A DNA stretch of 64,000 bases from Albifimbria verrucaria (taxonomy: Eukaryota > Ascomycota > Sordariomycetes > Hypocreales > Stachybotryaceae): assembly GCA_020081605.1 (NCBI GenBank), contig JAHREC010000013.1:1240001-1304000 (forward strand), in the 5' to 3' direction. The notes under the pieces were generated by a model. That model did not search any database and was not told where the DNA came from. It saw only the letters and a list, made by a program, of their open reading frames with translations. The position numbers were made by a program, and so were the translations under genes. Positions within the stretch are counted from its first letter, which is position 1; each line of letters starts with the position of its first letter. This document shows positions 12,988-27,281 of this stretch, piece by piece.

Positions 12988-15900
12988 ATTATTCTTATCT
13001 TTACTAATCTATTTAAAAGGATTAGAATTAGTAATGTTATTATATAATTTTATTTATACTATCTTTTTTATATTACTTTAGATAATTTTAATATTAAATC
13101 ATTTAGAATTTCTTTTTAATTAACTATAATAATAAATATTCTTTATATAACCTAAGGTATTTATATATTTAATTTATAATTATTTATTTAAAGAAGATAT
13201 TATAGCTTAATATTAGTTATAATTATTTATTATAATATTATTATAATAAATATTATAAAGAATAATAATATAAAAATTATATTCTTTTTATTTTTAATCT
13301 TTTAAGGGTTTCAATATATTTAAACGCTCTAGACTTATACCCTAAGCTTTTTTAATATACTTATTATTAAAATAATTATACCTTTAAGGTAATCTTTCTT
13401 TTATATAATATATAATTTTAATTATATTAAAAAATTGAATTAAATTTTTTATTTTAAATATAATATTAATATTAATAATAATTAATAGATTATAAAAAAA
13501 TAAATCATTTAACTTAATATAAAACTATAAAATAATATTAAGAAAGTAAATTATAAATTATTCTATTTATATATAATAATAATTCTTAATATTTATATAG
13601 CTTAATAAGTTATATATTAAAATCCTTAAATAATACCTTTATTTTCTTTTAAATAACTTTAAATATAAATAATAAAATTTTATAATAAATAAAAATATAA
13701 AAAATATTTAATATAGAAATTAATATTTTAATTATTTTAATTATTTAATTAAATTTAATATTTAGTATTTAGCTTTTTAAAATAATGATAATATTTTAAA
13801 CATTATACTAAAATTATTTATATAAATATTTATATATTATTCTAATATTATATAAAATAATCTTATAAAAATATTATTAAATTTTTAATATATTAATAAA
13901 AATTATAATAATAAATAATACACTTTTATTTTTAAGTATAAATTTATATTTTTAGGATATATTATTTTATTATTTTTAATTATTAAAGATTCTTTATAAA
14001 TTTAATTTAATACTATTTAAATATTTTTTAAATAAATCTTAATAAGCTTATATTATATTATAAAAGATATGTTGAAACTAAGATTTTATATAATATTATT
14101 AGTAAAAGGATTCTTAATTATTTTTCAAAAATGCCTTTTATAATAAAAAGAATATTCTTATTAATATATTAATAATAAAGAATATATAGAATATTTTATA
14201 AAATAGAATATATATTTATACATTTTAATAGATTTAAATAACTATTATTCAAATTATAATCTATCTATAATATATTTTAATTTTATTATATATAAATATT
14301 ATAATAATTTAAACGGCTTTTTTATACAAATTATACTATAGATATTAAATATCACTATTTTAAAATAATTAATTTTATATATATTATTAAGGAATCATAC
14401 ATTTAAGTATTTTTATAATAGCTAAATCCTTATTATTAATATAATTAAAAAGAATAAAGTAAATCTTTTATAATAATTAGACTATAGAACTAAATTCTTT
14501 TATTATTTTTAAGCTATTAAACCTAATTAATTATCTTGAATAATAATAATATAAAAAGTTTATAATACTAAGTATTATAATACTATAAATATTATTATTA
14601 TTTTCTATATATAAATACTATAGTATTTAGCTTAAGCTAAGATTAATCTTTAATAATTAAAGAATATTATATTATTTTTTAAAATTCTTTTTTGAAAATA
14701 TTTTACAAATACTTTAAATATATTTGAATTATAATTATTTATATTTATAGTATTAAGATTAATTTATTATATAATTTATTATTTTTAATATGATTAATAA
14801 ACAAAAATGATAAAAATATCTTATTTATTATATTAAGATTTTCTTATACTTTAATATTTATATAATTAATAATAATAACCTATTTAAATTAGAATACTTT
14901 TAGCATCTTTATAAAATAATAATTAATTTAAAATTTTATAAATAATAATTATATTATTAATATAATAAATTTCAAGTATAGTAATTTATATATTATATTG
15001 AAATTATTATTACTAATCTTTTTTCTTTTATAAATAAATTTTTCAACATAAATCTTTTTATTTCTATTAATAATATAATAAACTAAAAATATTTTAATAA
15101 AATAAAATTAATTAATAATTAAATATTAATAGAATATTATAAATTTAAATTATTATTTATTTATTATATCTTAATATATTTAATCTTATAAATATATATA
15201 ATTATTAATTTATAAATATACTTATTATTTCATAGATTATAAGAATTATATAATATCTTATAAATATTAATATTATATATTTAATTTATAAAAATTCCGT
15301 TTTAGCTTAGAATAATCAATTATATATTCTATTATTTTAAGTTTAAAAACTTATATATGTTAATTTATATTTAATATAAAAAGAAACTATAAATAGTATA
15401 ATTAGTTATAATTAATATATTAAAAAATAAATATGAATATTTCTTAAGAAACCTTCAATATACTATTTATTATTTATTAAAGATAATGAAGAGTGAATAA
15501 TGAGAAGGGTTTTTGAATTAAAATACATTGATTTTATCTTTGGCTTTCTTTATTTAAAATAAAATAATTAAAAATAAGCTAAATAATAAAAATAATAAAA
15601 AGCTTTAAGATTTTAAAATACTTTAAATAAATAATAATAATAATATACTTAATAGCTTTAATTATATTATATAAGTACTTTATATTATAATTTTAAGTTC
15701 TTATACTATATTTTTTATTATTAATAGTATATAATAAATATTAAAATATTTATAATTAAATTATTGGTTTATGTTAATATATTTTATATTATTCTTAAAT
15801 ATAAATTATAAATATAAAAATTTATAGATTAAAGTATAAATTAAATCTTTTGTTAACATTAATAATATAGGAAATATAAAAAGCTATATTAAGAAGGATT

Positions 15901-16218
15901 CAAAAGAAGGCTATTAGAATATATATAATAGGATTATAAAACTTAGATGATTAAAAAGAAATCTTTATTTTTATTAGTATATAATCCAAATATTAAAGAA
16001 TTTAAAATATCTATTGATAAAAACCTCTATAAAGAATATATTAAACCCTTAAAATGCTTAATATAATACTTTATAATATAAATATTAAAAGAAATTAAGA
16101 AATATAAATTAATAATAATTCTTAAGTAGCTTAATATAATTATTATTAAAGATTTTATATTATTATTATTATTTACTAAAATAAATAATTATTTATAGAA
16201 GAAAACTGATTTATAGGC

Positions 16219-16820
16219 TTAGACTTTAGGGGAGCCTATAAATTTATAATAAAAATAACAGACTATTTTTTAAACAAAATTTAAATTATTTGAATATTTT
16301 ATAATACCTTTGAGATTTATAAATATATTAATAATGTTTTAGTATACAATTAATTATATTCTATAAGATTATAGTAATAAGTTTATTATAATATACTTTA
16401 ACACTATCTTAATATTCTTAGAAAATAACATAAAATATATAGAATATATATATAATCCTTTAAGTATATTAGAGTATTAAATCATTAATTAAACTTAATA
16501 AAACTAAGCTATTTATATAAAGAAGAGATTTTTTAAATATATAATTAAACTTAATATAATTTAAATAAAAAAGGATTATAATAATATAAGAAGAAAAATA
16601 GCTTAAGTTTATTAAAGATATAAAGCCTCTTAGGATTTATGAATTATTATCAATAGTTTAATAAGGATTTTAGAAAGAATATTAAACCCTCTCTTAACTT
16701 AATTAAAAAAATAACACCTTTTAATTTAAAAGAAAAAGAAAAATTATCTAAAAATATTAAATAGTATATACTATTAAAGCTAATCCAAGCTATATATAAC
16801 CTTGAATTAACTATAAAATT
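16219..16820 (+). pseudogene. Ty3/gypsy reverse transcriptase relic, RIP-degraded
   Basis: On the plus strand, pieces of a Ty3/gypsy Pol protein can still be read in order, separated by stops and small indels. LDFRGAYKFI (from 16,219) matches the LDLRGAYNLI motif of reverse transcriptase. EYFIIPLRFINILIMF (from 16,292) matches the conserved EYxVMPFGLTNAPATFQ stretch. KFIIIYFNTILIF with YFNT at 16,394-16,405 occupies the place of the catalytic YxDD box. LLGFMNYYQ, stop, FNKDFRKNIKPSLNLIKK (from 16,627) matches the connection toward RNase H (FLGFxNYYRxFIxxFxxIxxPL). Many substitutions are C to T or G to A. The catalytic aspartates are lost and several stops are present, so it is dead. The element probably extends over roughly 15.9-17.5 kb, but its ends and LTRs cannot be drawn. 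Confidence 0.78.
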
Positions 16821-19800
16821 AAAAATAATATATGAAACTTTATATTAGAAATAATAATAAAATAATAGAATAGAGATAAATTATTATATTTTCTTATATA
16901 TTAATTATAGATACGTATTAAAGGATTATTCTATTATTTTATATATATTAAAGAACTTGTAGTTATTATTAAAAGCTTCAAAGTATTTTAATATTATTTT
17001 ATAGAAAATATATATAAAAGTAAATATTATATATATTATAAAAATATTTTTTATTTTATAATAATACAAACCCCATCTATATAATAAATAAGATATATAA
17101 AAGTATTAAGCTTATTTAACTATAAAATTATATATTAAAAAGAATTAAAGAATAGTAAAATTAATATTACTAGCTATAAATTAAAATCTAAATAAAATAG
17201 ATCTATAAGAATTATTTAGATTTTTATTTTAAACCTTTAAATAAAAATAATATAAAAATAATAATTAAACTTTATCTATATTAATATATTAGAAGAGAAA
17301 TCTATTAATATAGGTATAAGAATTTAAATATAAATTAATAACCCTAAAAAGCTCTTAATATAAGAATATTTAATAACCTTATTTATTAATATAAAAGGAA
17401 GGTATAAATACTTAATAAAATAATAAAGAAAATTATTTAAGAATTTTATAATTATACTTCAATAGGATATCTAAAGGTAAAGAACACTTATAAATAAATT
17501 AATAAATTTAATAATATATTAAGATTATAGTATTTATTTAATATACTAATTATTTAATAATTTAATGTTTAATTATAAGTGTTTTTAAAGAATAATTTGT
17601 TATATATTTAATAAATATAGTATTCTTTTTGTAAAAAGAATTATTTAAGTTATTTATATATAATTAAATCTTAATAGATTTATATAATAAATAAATCTTA
17701 AAATTATTTATTAAGTTTTCTATATTAATTATTAATTAATCTTTATTATATTATTTATTATTCTTTAATATATATTTTGACTATTATGTTAAACATTGAG
17801 GTTTATTAGAATATATATTTAAGTATTAATTATTTAATCTTATAGGATATTTATTTATTATTATTATCTTCTTATATATTAAATATATAGAGTTTAATTA
17901 CTTATAACTATCTATAATGAATTATTTAAATATCCTATTTAAGTATATAATTAATATTCTTAAATAAATTTAAGTAATATATATATGTATATATATATAT
18001 TTAATTTCTTAAGGATTTTTAATAGTTTAATTATTTATATGTAATATTTTTTAAATTATCCTAAGATTGAATAACAATAATATAACTATAAATATACTAA
18101 GCTTTTAGTTTTATAATTTAATTTTTAATATAATACATTAAAAGTATATTAATATTTTATTATTTTAAAATCTATATATAATCAAGCTTCTTTTTAAGAT
18201 ATTTATTATAAGATTATAAATATTTTGGTTATTTATAATAAATTTATTTCTTAATAATAAAAATTATATCAGTAATCTAAAATTATATAATATTTTATTT
18301 ATTATTATATTAAATGTAATAAAATATATACTTTATTAAGCTATTTATATATTGATCAAAATTAATAATTAATATTTATTTATTCTTATTATTAAGAAAA
18401 TATAAAATTATATAAATAATTGAATAAATATATATGTTTTATTTATTATTAATAATAAAAATATAGATTATAATAATAATTTAATTTATCACTTTAATAT
18501 ATATATTCTTAATACAATATTATATTACTATAAATATATATTAAATTTATAATAACTTGAATATTTTTATTTTAAATTTTTATTCTATTATTAATTTTAA
18601 TTAAAAATATTAATTTTAAATATTTTATAATTAAATATTATTTAAAACTTTAATAATTTATTTATTTATATTATTATATTATATATATTATATCCTAGAA
18701 TTAAAAGTTCTTTTTTAATATTATATATATAAATAGAAATAATATATTATATATATTAATTTTTTAAATTAAAAATATTATAAAGTAAGGATATTAGTAA
18801 AAGGCTGATTAAAAATTAATAAACTCTATTAAAAATAGAATAAAGAATCAAGAAATTAATTTAAGATTTTTAAGTATTTATTAATTGCTTCTTTTTTTGT
18901 GAAATATTTATAATATTTAATATATAATATAATATCTTAATTCTTTCTAATAAAAAATATTTATTTAGTTTTTATTTTATATATTTTATATTAAAGTATT
19001 ATTTATTATATAATATAGTTATTATAATATTTAATAAAGATATTAAAATATAATTATCTTACATTATTTCTTTATAATATTATATAAAAATAAATTATTT
19101 ATTATATATATATTTTTTACAATATTTAATAAACTATTTATTATTTATTAATATTACTTTTTTTTTATATTTAAGTATTTAATTAATAAATATGTTTAAT
19201 ATTATATAAATTATTAAATCTAAGAATCTTAATATATTACTTAATTTAATATTATTAATTATTTCTTTTTAATAATAATATTATTAATATAGTATAATTT
19301 TAAGAATATATTTAAGGAAATAAGTAACTTTTATATATATATATATAAATTTATTTAATTAAATCTTTATATTATATAAATTAAATAAGCTATTTTAAGT
19401 ATTATTAATTAATAATTCTTTTAATTAGATTATATATTATATTTTAAAACTTAATATATTTAATCTATATTCTATCAAATATGCTTATTACATATATCTT
19501 ATTTAAGCTCTTTATATAATAAAATAAAGTGATATTAAACTTTTATTTTTTAAATTTATTAATCTCTATAAAAAGCTATTTAGTAATTTTAATTTAATAA
19601 ATTTTATTTAGAAATATTTTTTTAGTTATTTATAGAATTTTATAAACTTTTTTTATATATTAATTAATTTTCTATAATTATATATTAAATATATATTTAT
19701 TATTTTAATTTTAAATTATATATTTTAGGTTTTATTTATATAGATATCTTTCTTAATTAATAAATACATCTTTTATATATATAGATTAATATTAATCTAT

Positions 19801-22800
19801 AAATTTATATTATTTTATTATAGTATATATTAAAATATTTTAATATTCTTAAAAATATTTATTTTACTTTTTACTAAGAATATACTAATTTCTTTATTTA
19901 ATAATTTAGTAAGAATATAAATCTATATTTAAATAATAATTAATTAAAAAGAAACTATAAATTATATAATTAAATAATATAAAAATAGCTTTTAAATATA
20001 TAATATATTCTTTAAATAACTTTAAAAAGTATTATTATTATTAATCTATATTTATATATATTTTTATTATGTAATAAACTTATTATTTATTTACTTTTTA
20101 AATATAAATTAATAAATTTTAAAGATCTATTAATATTATATTTAATTATTCAAGCTCTTTATATATTATTTTGAATAAATTCTAATTTCTTTTAGCTTTA
20201 ATCTATATAATTCATTAATATATACTTCAATTCTTTAAGGTATATATATATTTATTATATTATAGATTAGGCTTATAAAGTTATTACTTTAAAGAATTCT
20301 ATTAATTATATTTTTATATTAATAATTTATCTTTATAATATTTATAAAGAATTTATAATATTATAATTTAATTCTTTATTTATATTCACTTTTATATTTA
20401 TCTTAAAATATAATATATTATTTTTAAGATTAATTATAATAATATATAATAGCTTATATATTATTAGTGAATTTATAATATTTTTATAATCTTTTATTAT
20501 TATAAATAATTAATCTTTAAATAGTTTTTAATTTTTAATTAAAATCTTATAAATTGAATTTAACTAAAATATTATAACAGTAAGAGAAACTATTTTTTAT
20601 TCTATTTATAATATATTTTTAATATAGAATATTATTAAAATTATAGGATTTTAATAAGAGTTTATAGTTATTATATTTTATTTACAATATAGTTTTATAT
20701 TATAAAAATATATATAATTTATATTAAATAAGGTATATAAGATTTTTTTCATTTATTATATATATTTCTATTTTAATAATAGCTTAATATAGGTAATTAT
20801 TAAATAAGATATTATAAATATTATTATTTATTTTAATATTATAGAATCTTTAAAATCTTTAATTATATATAAATTAGTATTAAAAAATTAAATATTTAAT
20901 TATAAAATTAATTATTGAGTATTTTTATTATTATTATATTAAGAAAATAATAAAAGAAAATAATTAAAATAATATATATATATAATAAAAAGTATTAAAA
21001 ATTTATATTTTAATATATTTATTATATATTGATTATTAAAACTTTAATATTATTTATATATATTTTTAAAATATATAATTTTTTTTTATATTTAAATAAT
21101 TAAAGAATATTTGATATAGAATAAACTTCTTATTAAATAATTAATATCTTAAAATAATCTATTATTAAAGCTTTAATATATTTTCAAAAGATTTATAACT
21201 ATTTTTATTATATATTATTATTATATTTAAATAAAGAATAATAATATATATATTATATTAATAGTTTAAATATTATATTTATTATTATTTATTTTATATT
21301 TAATATATTATTTTTAATAATTTATTTATAAAAATCTTTTATTAAATTAATATATAAAATTTTAATTTTATTTAAATATTTAATATTTTTATCATTTATA
21401 AATATTAATATAGTAAGGTTATAAATAATTTTAATTTATTTTATTCATTATTTATATAATTAAAAAAATTTTATTTTTATTTTTATAAATTTAATTCTAT
21501 ATTAAATAAATAATAAAGATTATATTTATTAAATATATTTAATAAAATATATTTATATTATTCTATTAATTAATATAAAAATTGATATTCTTATTATATT
21601 TATTTTATATTTTTTTAATAGTTTTAATTCTTTATATTATTATTTAATTTTAATTATTAAAAATATATAAACTTATAATAAATTTATATATAAACCTTAT
21701 TAAAATTAAATTTTAATTCTAATTTATTTTTATTATACTCTTTCTTATACTATATATATATATAAACTTTAATTGATTTTAATATATATTCAATATTTTA
21801 ATAATTTATTATAATTAATCTTATTATATAATAAATATTTTTTAATTTATTATAATTAATTCTATATATATTATAAATTATTATTATTTAATTTTAAATT
21901 TTAATTTTAGATTTAATTAGTTTTAATTATATTTTATAATAATATTTTTATTTTTTTATTTTATTTATTTATATAATTTATATTATTAATATTATAAATT
22001 CTTAAAAGAAATTATTATATTTATATTTTATTAATTTAGATTATATAAAGTTTAATTTTCATTATATTTAATATAAATTTATTTTAAAATATTTTATTAA
22101 TATTTTAATTTATAATTAAATTAATAAATTTTTTTAATATTTAAATATTTAATTTTTTATTAATTAACTATAATATTATCTTATAAACTTTATTTTATAA
22201 TTAAATTTTATTTTATATATGTATATTTATAATAATTTAAAATTATAATATTTTAAAATATATTAATATATAAAAGAATACTTTAATAATATATATATAT
22301 ATATTTATAATATAATACTTTATTTAATTTATTAATATTTAATTAAAGAGTTTTTTTATTTAAAGCTTAAAGTATAAAAAAATAAGATCTTAAATATTTA
22401 ATTTTTATTTTTATTAAAATTGTTATATAATTAATTAAAATTAAATATTAATAATATATTTATATTTTTAATTTAATTTATATTTATAAAAGTATATATA
22501 AATTAAATTATTAAATAAAAATATATTAAATTTTTAATAATTATAAATTATATTATTATAATTATTTATTATTTCTATAATTTTAATAATTATTTTAATT
22601 ATAAATATAATAATTTAATTATTTTTTAAATATATATTTTTTAAATTTTAAACTTTTTTAAATGAATATTTAAATCCTTTCAATATTAATTTCTATAATT
22701 TTAATAAAAAAATTTATATAATTATTTATTTTATTTAATTATTAATAATCTTAATATATTTATTAAAATATTATTTTCTATTTTATAATTATTTATTTAT

Positions 22801-24949
22801 TATTTTTAATTTTTAAATAATAAAATATTAAAATTAGAATATTTATTTAAATTCTTCCTATAATATAAATTTTATATTTCTTTTATATTTATATAAAATA
22901 TTAAATTTAAGAATTTTTATATTATATATTTTAAGTATTTTAAATACTTAAATAAATCTTCAAATATTATAATAATAAGAAATATTAAATATTATAAATA
23001 TACATAAATTATTACTTTATTAATTAGTATTTTTATTTATAAAAGAATTAATTTTTATTATTTTTATTAATAATTATCTTTATTTTTATTATATTTATAT
23101 ATTATAAGTTTAATTTTTTTATTTATATTTTCTTAAAAACTAATAATTTATAATTATTTAAACTAAAATCTATTTTATAAATCTTTTATTTATATTTTAT
23201 CAATTTTATATTTTATAAATATTTAATTTATATTTAAAATTATAATAATATCTTATTTAAGGGTTAGCTTTATATTTATTATAAATTAATAAATGCTTAT
23301 TATTTTTAGAATTAATACTTTAAATATATATTATTAATATATATTAATAATTTATATTAAAAAATAATTAAATATATTATATATATCCCTCGTTATTAAA
23401 TATTACTTATTATTATTAATAAATTAAATATAAGGATATTTATACTATAATTTCTTTAAATAAAAATTATTTTTAATTATTATTTTTATTTTATAAAGTT
23501 ATATTTAATATAATAAATACATTTATAAAAAAACTAGATATTAATTTAATAATATATTAAAAGAAAATAAATCTTATTAATATATAATATATTATTATTT
23601 ATTTTAATAAAAATAGAATAATTTAATATTCTATTTATTTAAAAGATATATTTATATTTATTATAATATATAAGATTAAATATACAGAAATTAAAATTTC
23701 ATATATATAATATGCTTATATAATTATTATTTATTATTTATATTTAAAAAAGTAAATAATTTAATAAATAATATTAATTATTATTAATATATATAATTAT
23801 AAGCTTAATAATTAATCAGTTTTAATAAAATATTAAAAGAAAGTATTAAAAAAATATTATAATATTATTTATTTATTAAAAATAAATTTAAATTTAAATT
23901 AAAGTTTATAGTATATATATATAAATAATAATAAGAATATATAAAATATAATTTAACTAAATATTTTAAATTTTCTTTAATAATATTATTTTAATTAATT
24001 TATTAATTAAATATTAAAATATTTATATAATTTTTTTAATTAGCTTTAAGAACTTTAAATAAATAATTTAGTATAGTTTCAGTAATTAATAAATAATAAA
24101 GAATATTTTTATTATTATTTATTATCTTAAGAATTAAAGTTTATTTATTTAAGAATTATTTAAATATTCAATTCTTTAATACTCTATATAAGATTAATTT
24201 TGAATAAATATTAATATTTAATCTTTATAAAATAATATTTATTTATAAGATTTTTATATTATTATTATATTTATAAATAAAAATATTAAACTTTATTATA
24301 TTTAAGCTATTATATAAATAATATTCTTAATAATAAAATTCAATATTAGAAAACTAAAAATTGTAATCATTAATTAAAATACTATTATAATAAAAATATT
24401 AAATATAAATATATTATTAGAAAAATATTTTATTTTTTTTATTATTAATATATTAATAAAAATTTATTTATTTATTATAAAGCTTTTTTAAAAAAATAAT
24501 AAAGAATTTAATAATTAAAAAAATAATATATAATCCTAGCTTTAAGTTATTTTTTTTATTTAAAGTATATTTATTAATAATTGTTTAAAAGATTTATTTA
24601 ATAAATAGCTTATAATTTCTTTTAATAACTTAAATTAATTAATAAATATAAAAAATATACTCTTAATATTTAAGTTTAGCTATAAAAAGTTTAATTATTT
24701 ATTATATTAATTAATATTATTATTTTAATAATTTTATTATTATAATTATTAAATTATTCTATATAATAATTAAAAATATATTATTATTAATATAAGTAAT
24801 TTTAATATTATATTTGAGAAGTTATTATTTTTCTACAAAAATTAAATATTATTATAAAATTAAAAAAATTATTAATATAAATAAAACCTTAATTATTTTT
24901 TTAAAAATTATTTATTTAAATATTTCTTAAAAAATACTTATTTTAGCTT

Positions 24950-25905
24950 TTAAATTAATCTAGAATAAAACAAGATATTTTTTAAAGAATCTTAATATTA
25001 ATATTAGGATATAAAAATTGAGAAACTTTATTTTATAGAATTAATATTATTTATAATTTTCTTTATTAATATTAAAGAATATTAATTATTATTAATATGA
25101 AAACTATATCTAAGCTAAAAAAATAAATCTATAATCCTATAATACATTAAATTAAATATTATAAAAAATAAGAATTAATTAAAAATAATATTATTATAAT
25201 TAAATTAATATTAAAGAATAATTTAAAGCATAATTTAATTATATTTAAATATATAAAAACTCTTAAAAGGCTTAAGATAAAAGTAAATATATTTTTAATA
25301 TTATTATTATTTATTATATTTATTATATTATTATAATTTAAGTTAATTTCTATTAAAATCAACTTATAATATCTTTTATATTTAAGTATATATAAAATTA
25401 ATATAAAGATACTATAAATATATTAATAAATAATTATTATTATAATAAACTTTATAAATAATAATAATCTTATATCTTTTATTATTAAATTTATTATTAA
25501 TAAAGATATTATAGATAGTCTAATATATTATAATAATAAGTTTAAAGCCTTTTGTATTAAATACTAATAATAATAATATAATAATTATTGATAAGAAAGA
25601 ATATTAAATATTAATAAAATTATTATTAAAAAGATTAATAATAACATAATTATAGTATAAATCAAGTCTAAAGTCTCTAAGTAATAATAAGTTAATATAG
25701 ATAAATAATTATATAAAATATAAGACTTAGCTATATATTTAAATAATATCCCAGAATAAACTAAGTAATATTAATAAGTTAATATATTAGGGTTCTTTAC
25801 TAGAATTCTATATTAAGTATAGATTATTACTTAGATATATTAGCTATAAAAGTGGTAGGTATTTATTAATTTATAGTAGATATAGAGTTGGTTCCCGTAT
25901 TTAGT
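24950..25905 (-). mobile_element. Degraded repeat copy A (pairs with copy B at 30.4 kb)
   Basis: Read on the minus strand from 25,905, this region matches the plus strand from about 30,430 for roughly 1 kb. Shared landmarks are the ACCAACTCTAT-like start, AATTAATAAATA(C/T)CTAC(C/T)AC and the TTAATATTA(C/T)TTA stretch. Both copies carry a small surviving frame at the same distance from the end (67 codons at 25,159-25,362 here); the two frames share INIINNNNI, then FIYLNII, then FNLFF-like residues. The divergence is consistent with independent RIP. I cannot assign the family; the product is not a recognised domain. Confidence 0.6.
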
Positions 25906-27092
25906 AAAAATTTTAATAGTTATATATAAAAGGTTCTTTTTATATTTAAAAATTTATATAAATAAAGTTATTTTAATTATATAATTTATAATAAATAATA
26001 TATTATTTTATATTAGAAAATAAAAATATCTTAATAAGTTATTTACAAAATAATTATTTATATAATAAATATAATAGTATATTTATTTAAAATAATATTT
26101 TCTAACATTATATATTAATAAATTATATTTAAAAAAATATAAACTTTTATAAATAAAATATAATATATAATTTAATATATATAAAATACTATATTTATAT
26201 TTATATTAAAATTAATTTATTTATTAATTAACTTAATAATTTATTAATTAATTATATATATAAATAAAATAATTACAAATAAATAAATAATATAATGATA
26301 TTTAAATTTACATAATTATTATTATTTATTATATAAATCTATTTAAATTAATTCAAATATATAAACTTCAAATTATATTTCTTTATATTTAGATTTAATA
26401 GCTTTTTAATATATATAATATTTATATTATATATATATATTATATATATATATATATATATAACAACTAATACTATAGAATTCTATTATAAAGCTATTTA
26501 AATTAAAAAAACTAAAAATATAAAATATTTCTAATAGTATTTTTATATTATAAATAAATCTATTAAATATATACTTTTTATTTTATATATAAATATAATA
26601 AATTTTAAAAATATAATATACTATTTCTTAAAATATTTAATTTTTGAATATAAATTATTAAATATAATTATATAAGAATATAAAATTTAATATTTATTTT
26701 ATTATTTTAATAAGAACTTATAATATAATTAAAGATTAAAATTAAGCTTAATATACCTTAACATTTATATATAAATAAAAATATATATATAAATAATAAA
26801 ATAATACTTTTAATATTTTATATTCTATTAATATAATAATTAAATAAAATATTTAAATGAAATAATTAAAGAAAATAAATAAATAATATAATTATTCATT
26901 ATATAAATGATTTTTAATTTAAATATATTAAAGAATATAAAATATATATAATATTATATAAATTTAAAACTTAAATTATTATTTAATAAAAATCATTAAT
27001 CAAATGAAAATATAAAAACAATTATAATTAAAATAAATAAACTAAATAAACTATATAGAATATTATACTAAAAATTAAATTCATATAATTAG

Positions 27093-27281
27093 TGAACGTG
27101 GAACGGAACGTATGTGTTAATACAAGTGATGTATGAGAGTATAAGTTCTATCGATCTCTCGGATCGAGGAAGAAGTCTGCTATAGCTATGCATTAGCAGG
27201 CGGCACCTGCTATCAGGGTCGAGCGGATCGGCAGGATCCAACCGGCCGATGTATCAATGTATCTATGTATAGTTCCCCACA
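27093..27281. mobile_element. Solo-LTR-like GC-normal island, 189 bp
   Basis: A sharply bounded block of normal composition begins TGAACGTGG and ends TTCCCCACA, giving the TG...CA ends of an LTR. It contains AGCAGGCGGCACCTGCT and CTCGGATCGAG palindromic motifs and abundant CpG and CpA, so RIP has not touched it. No convincing 5-bp target duplication is seen (ATTAG on the left, ATAAT on the right). A recently inserted, low-copy solo LTR would explain both the ends and the lack of mutation. It could instead be unique DNA caught between repeats. Confidence 0.5.
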
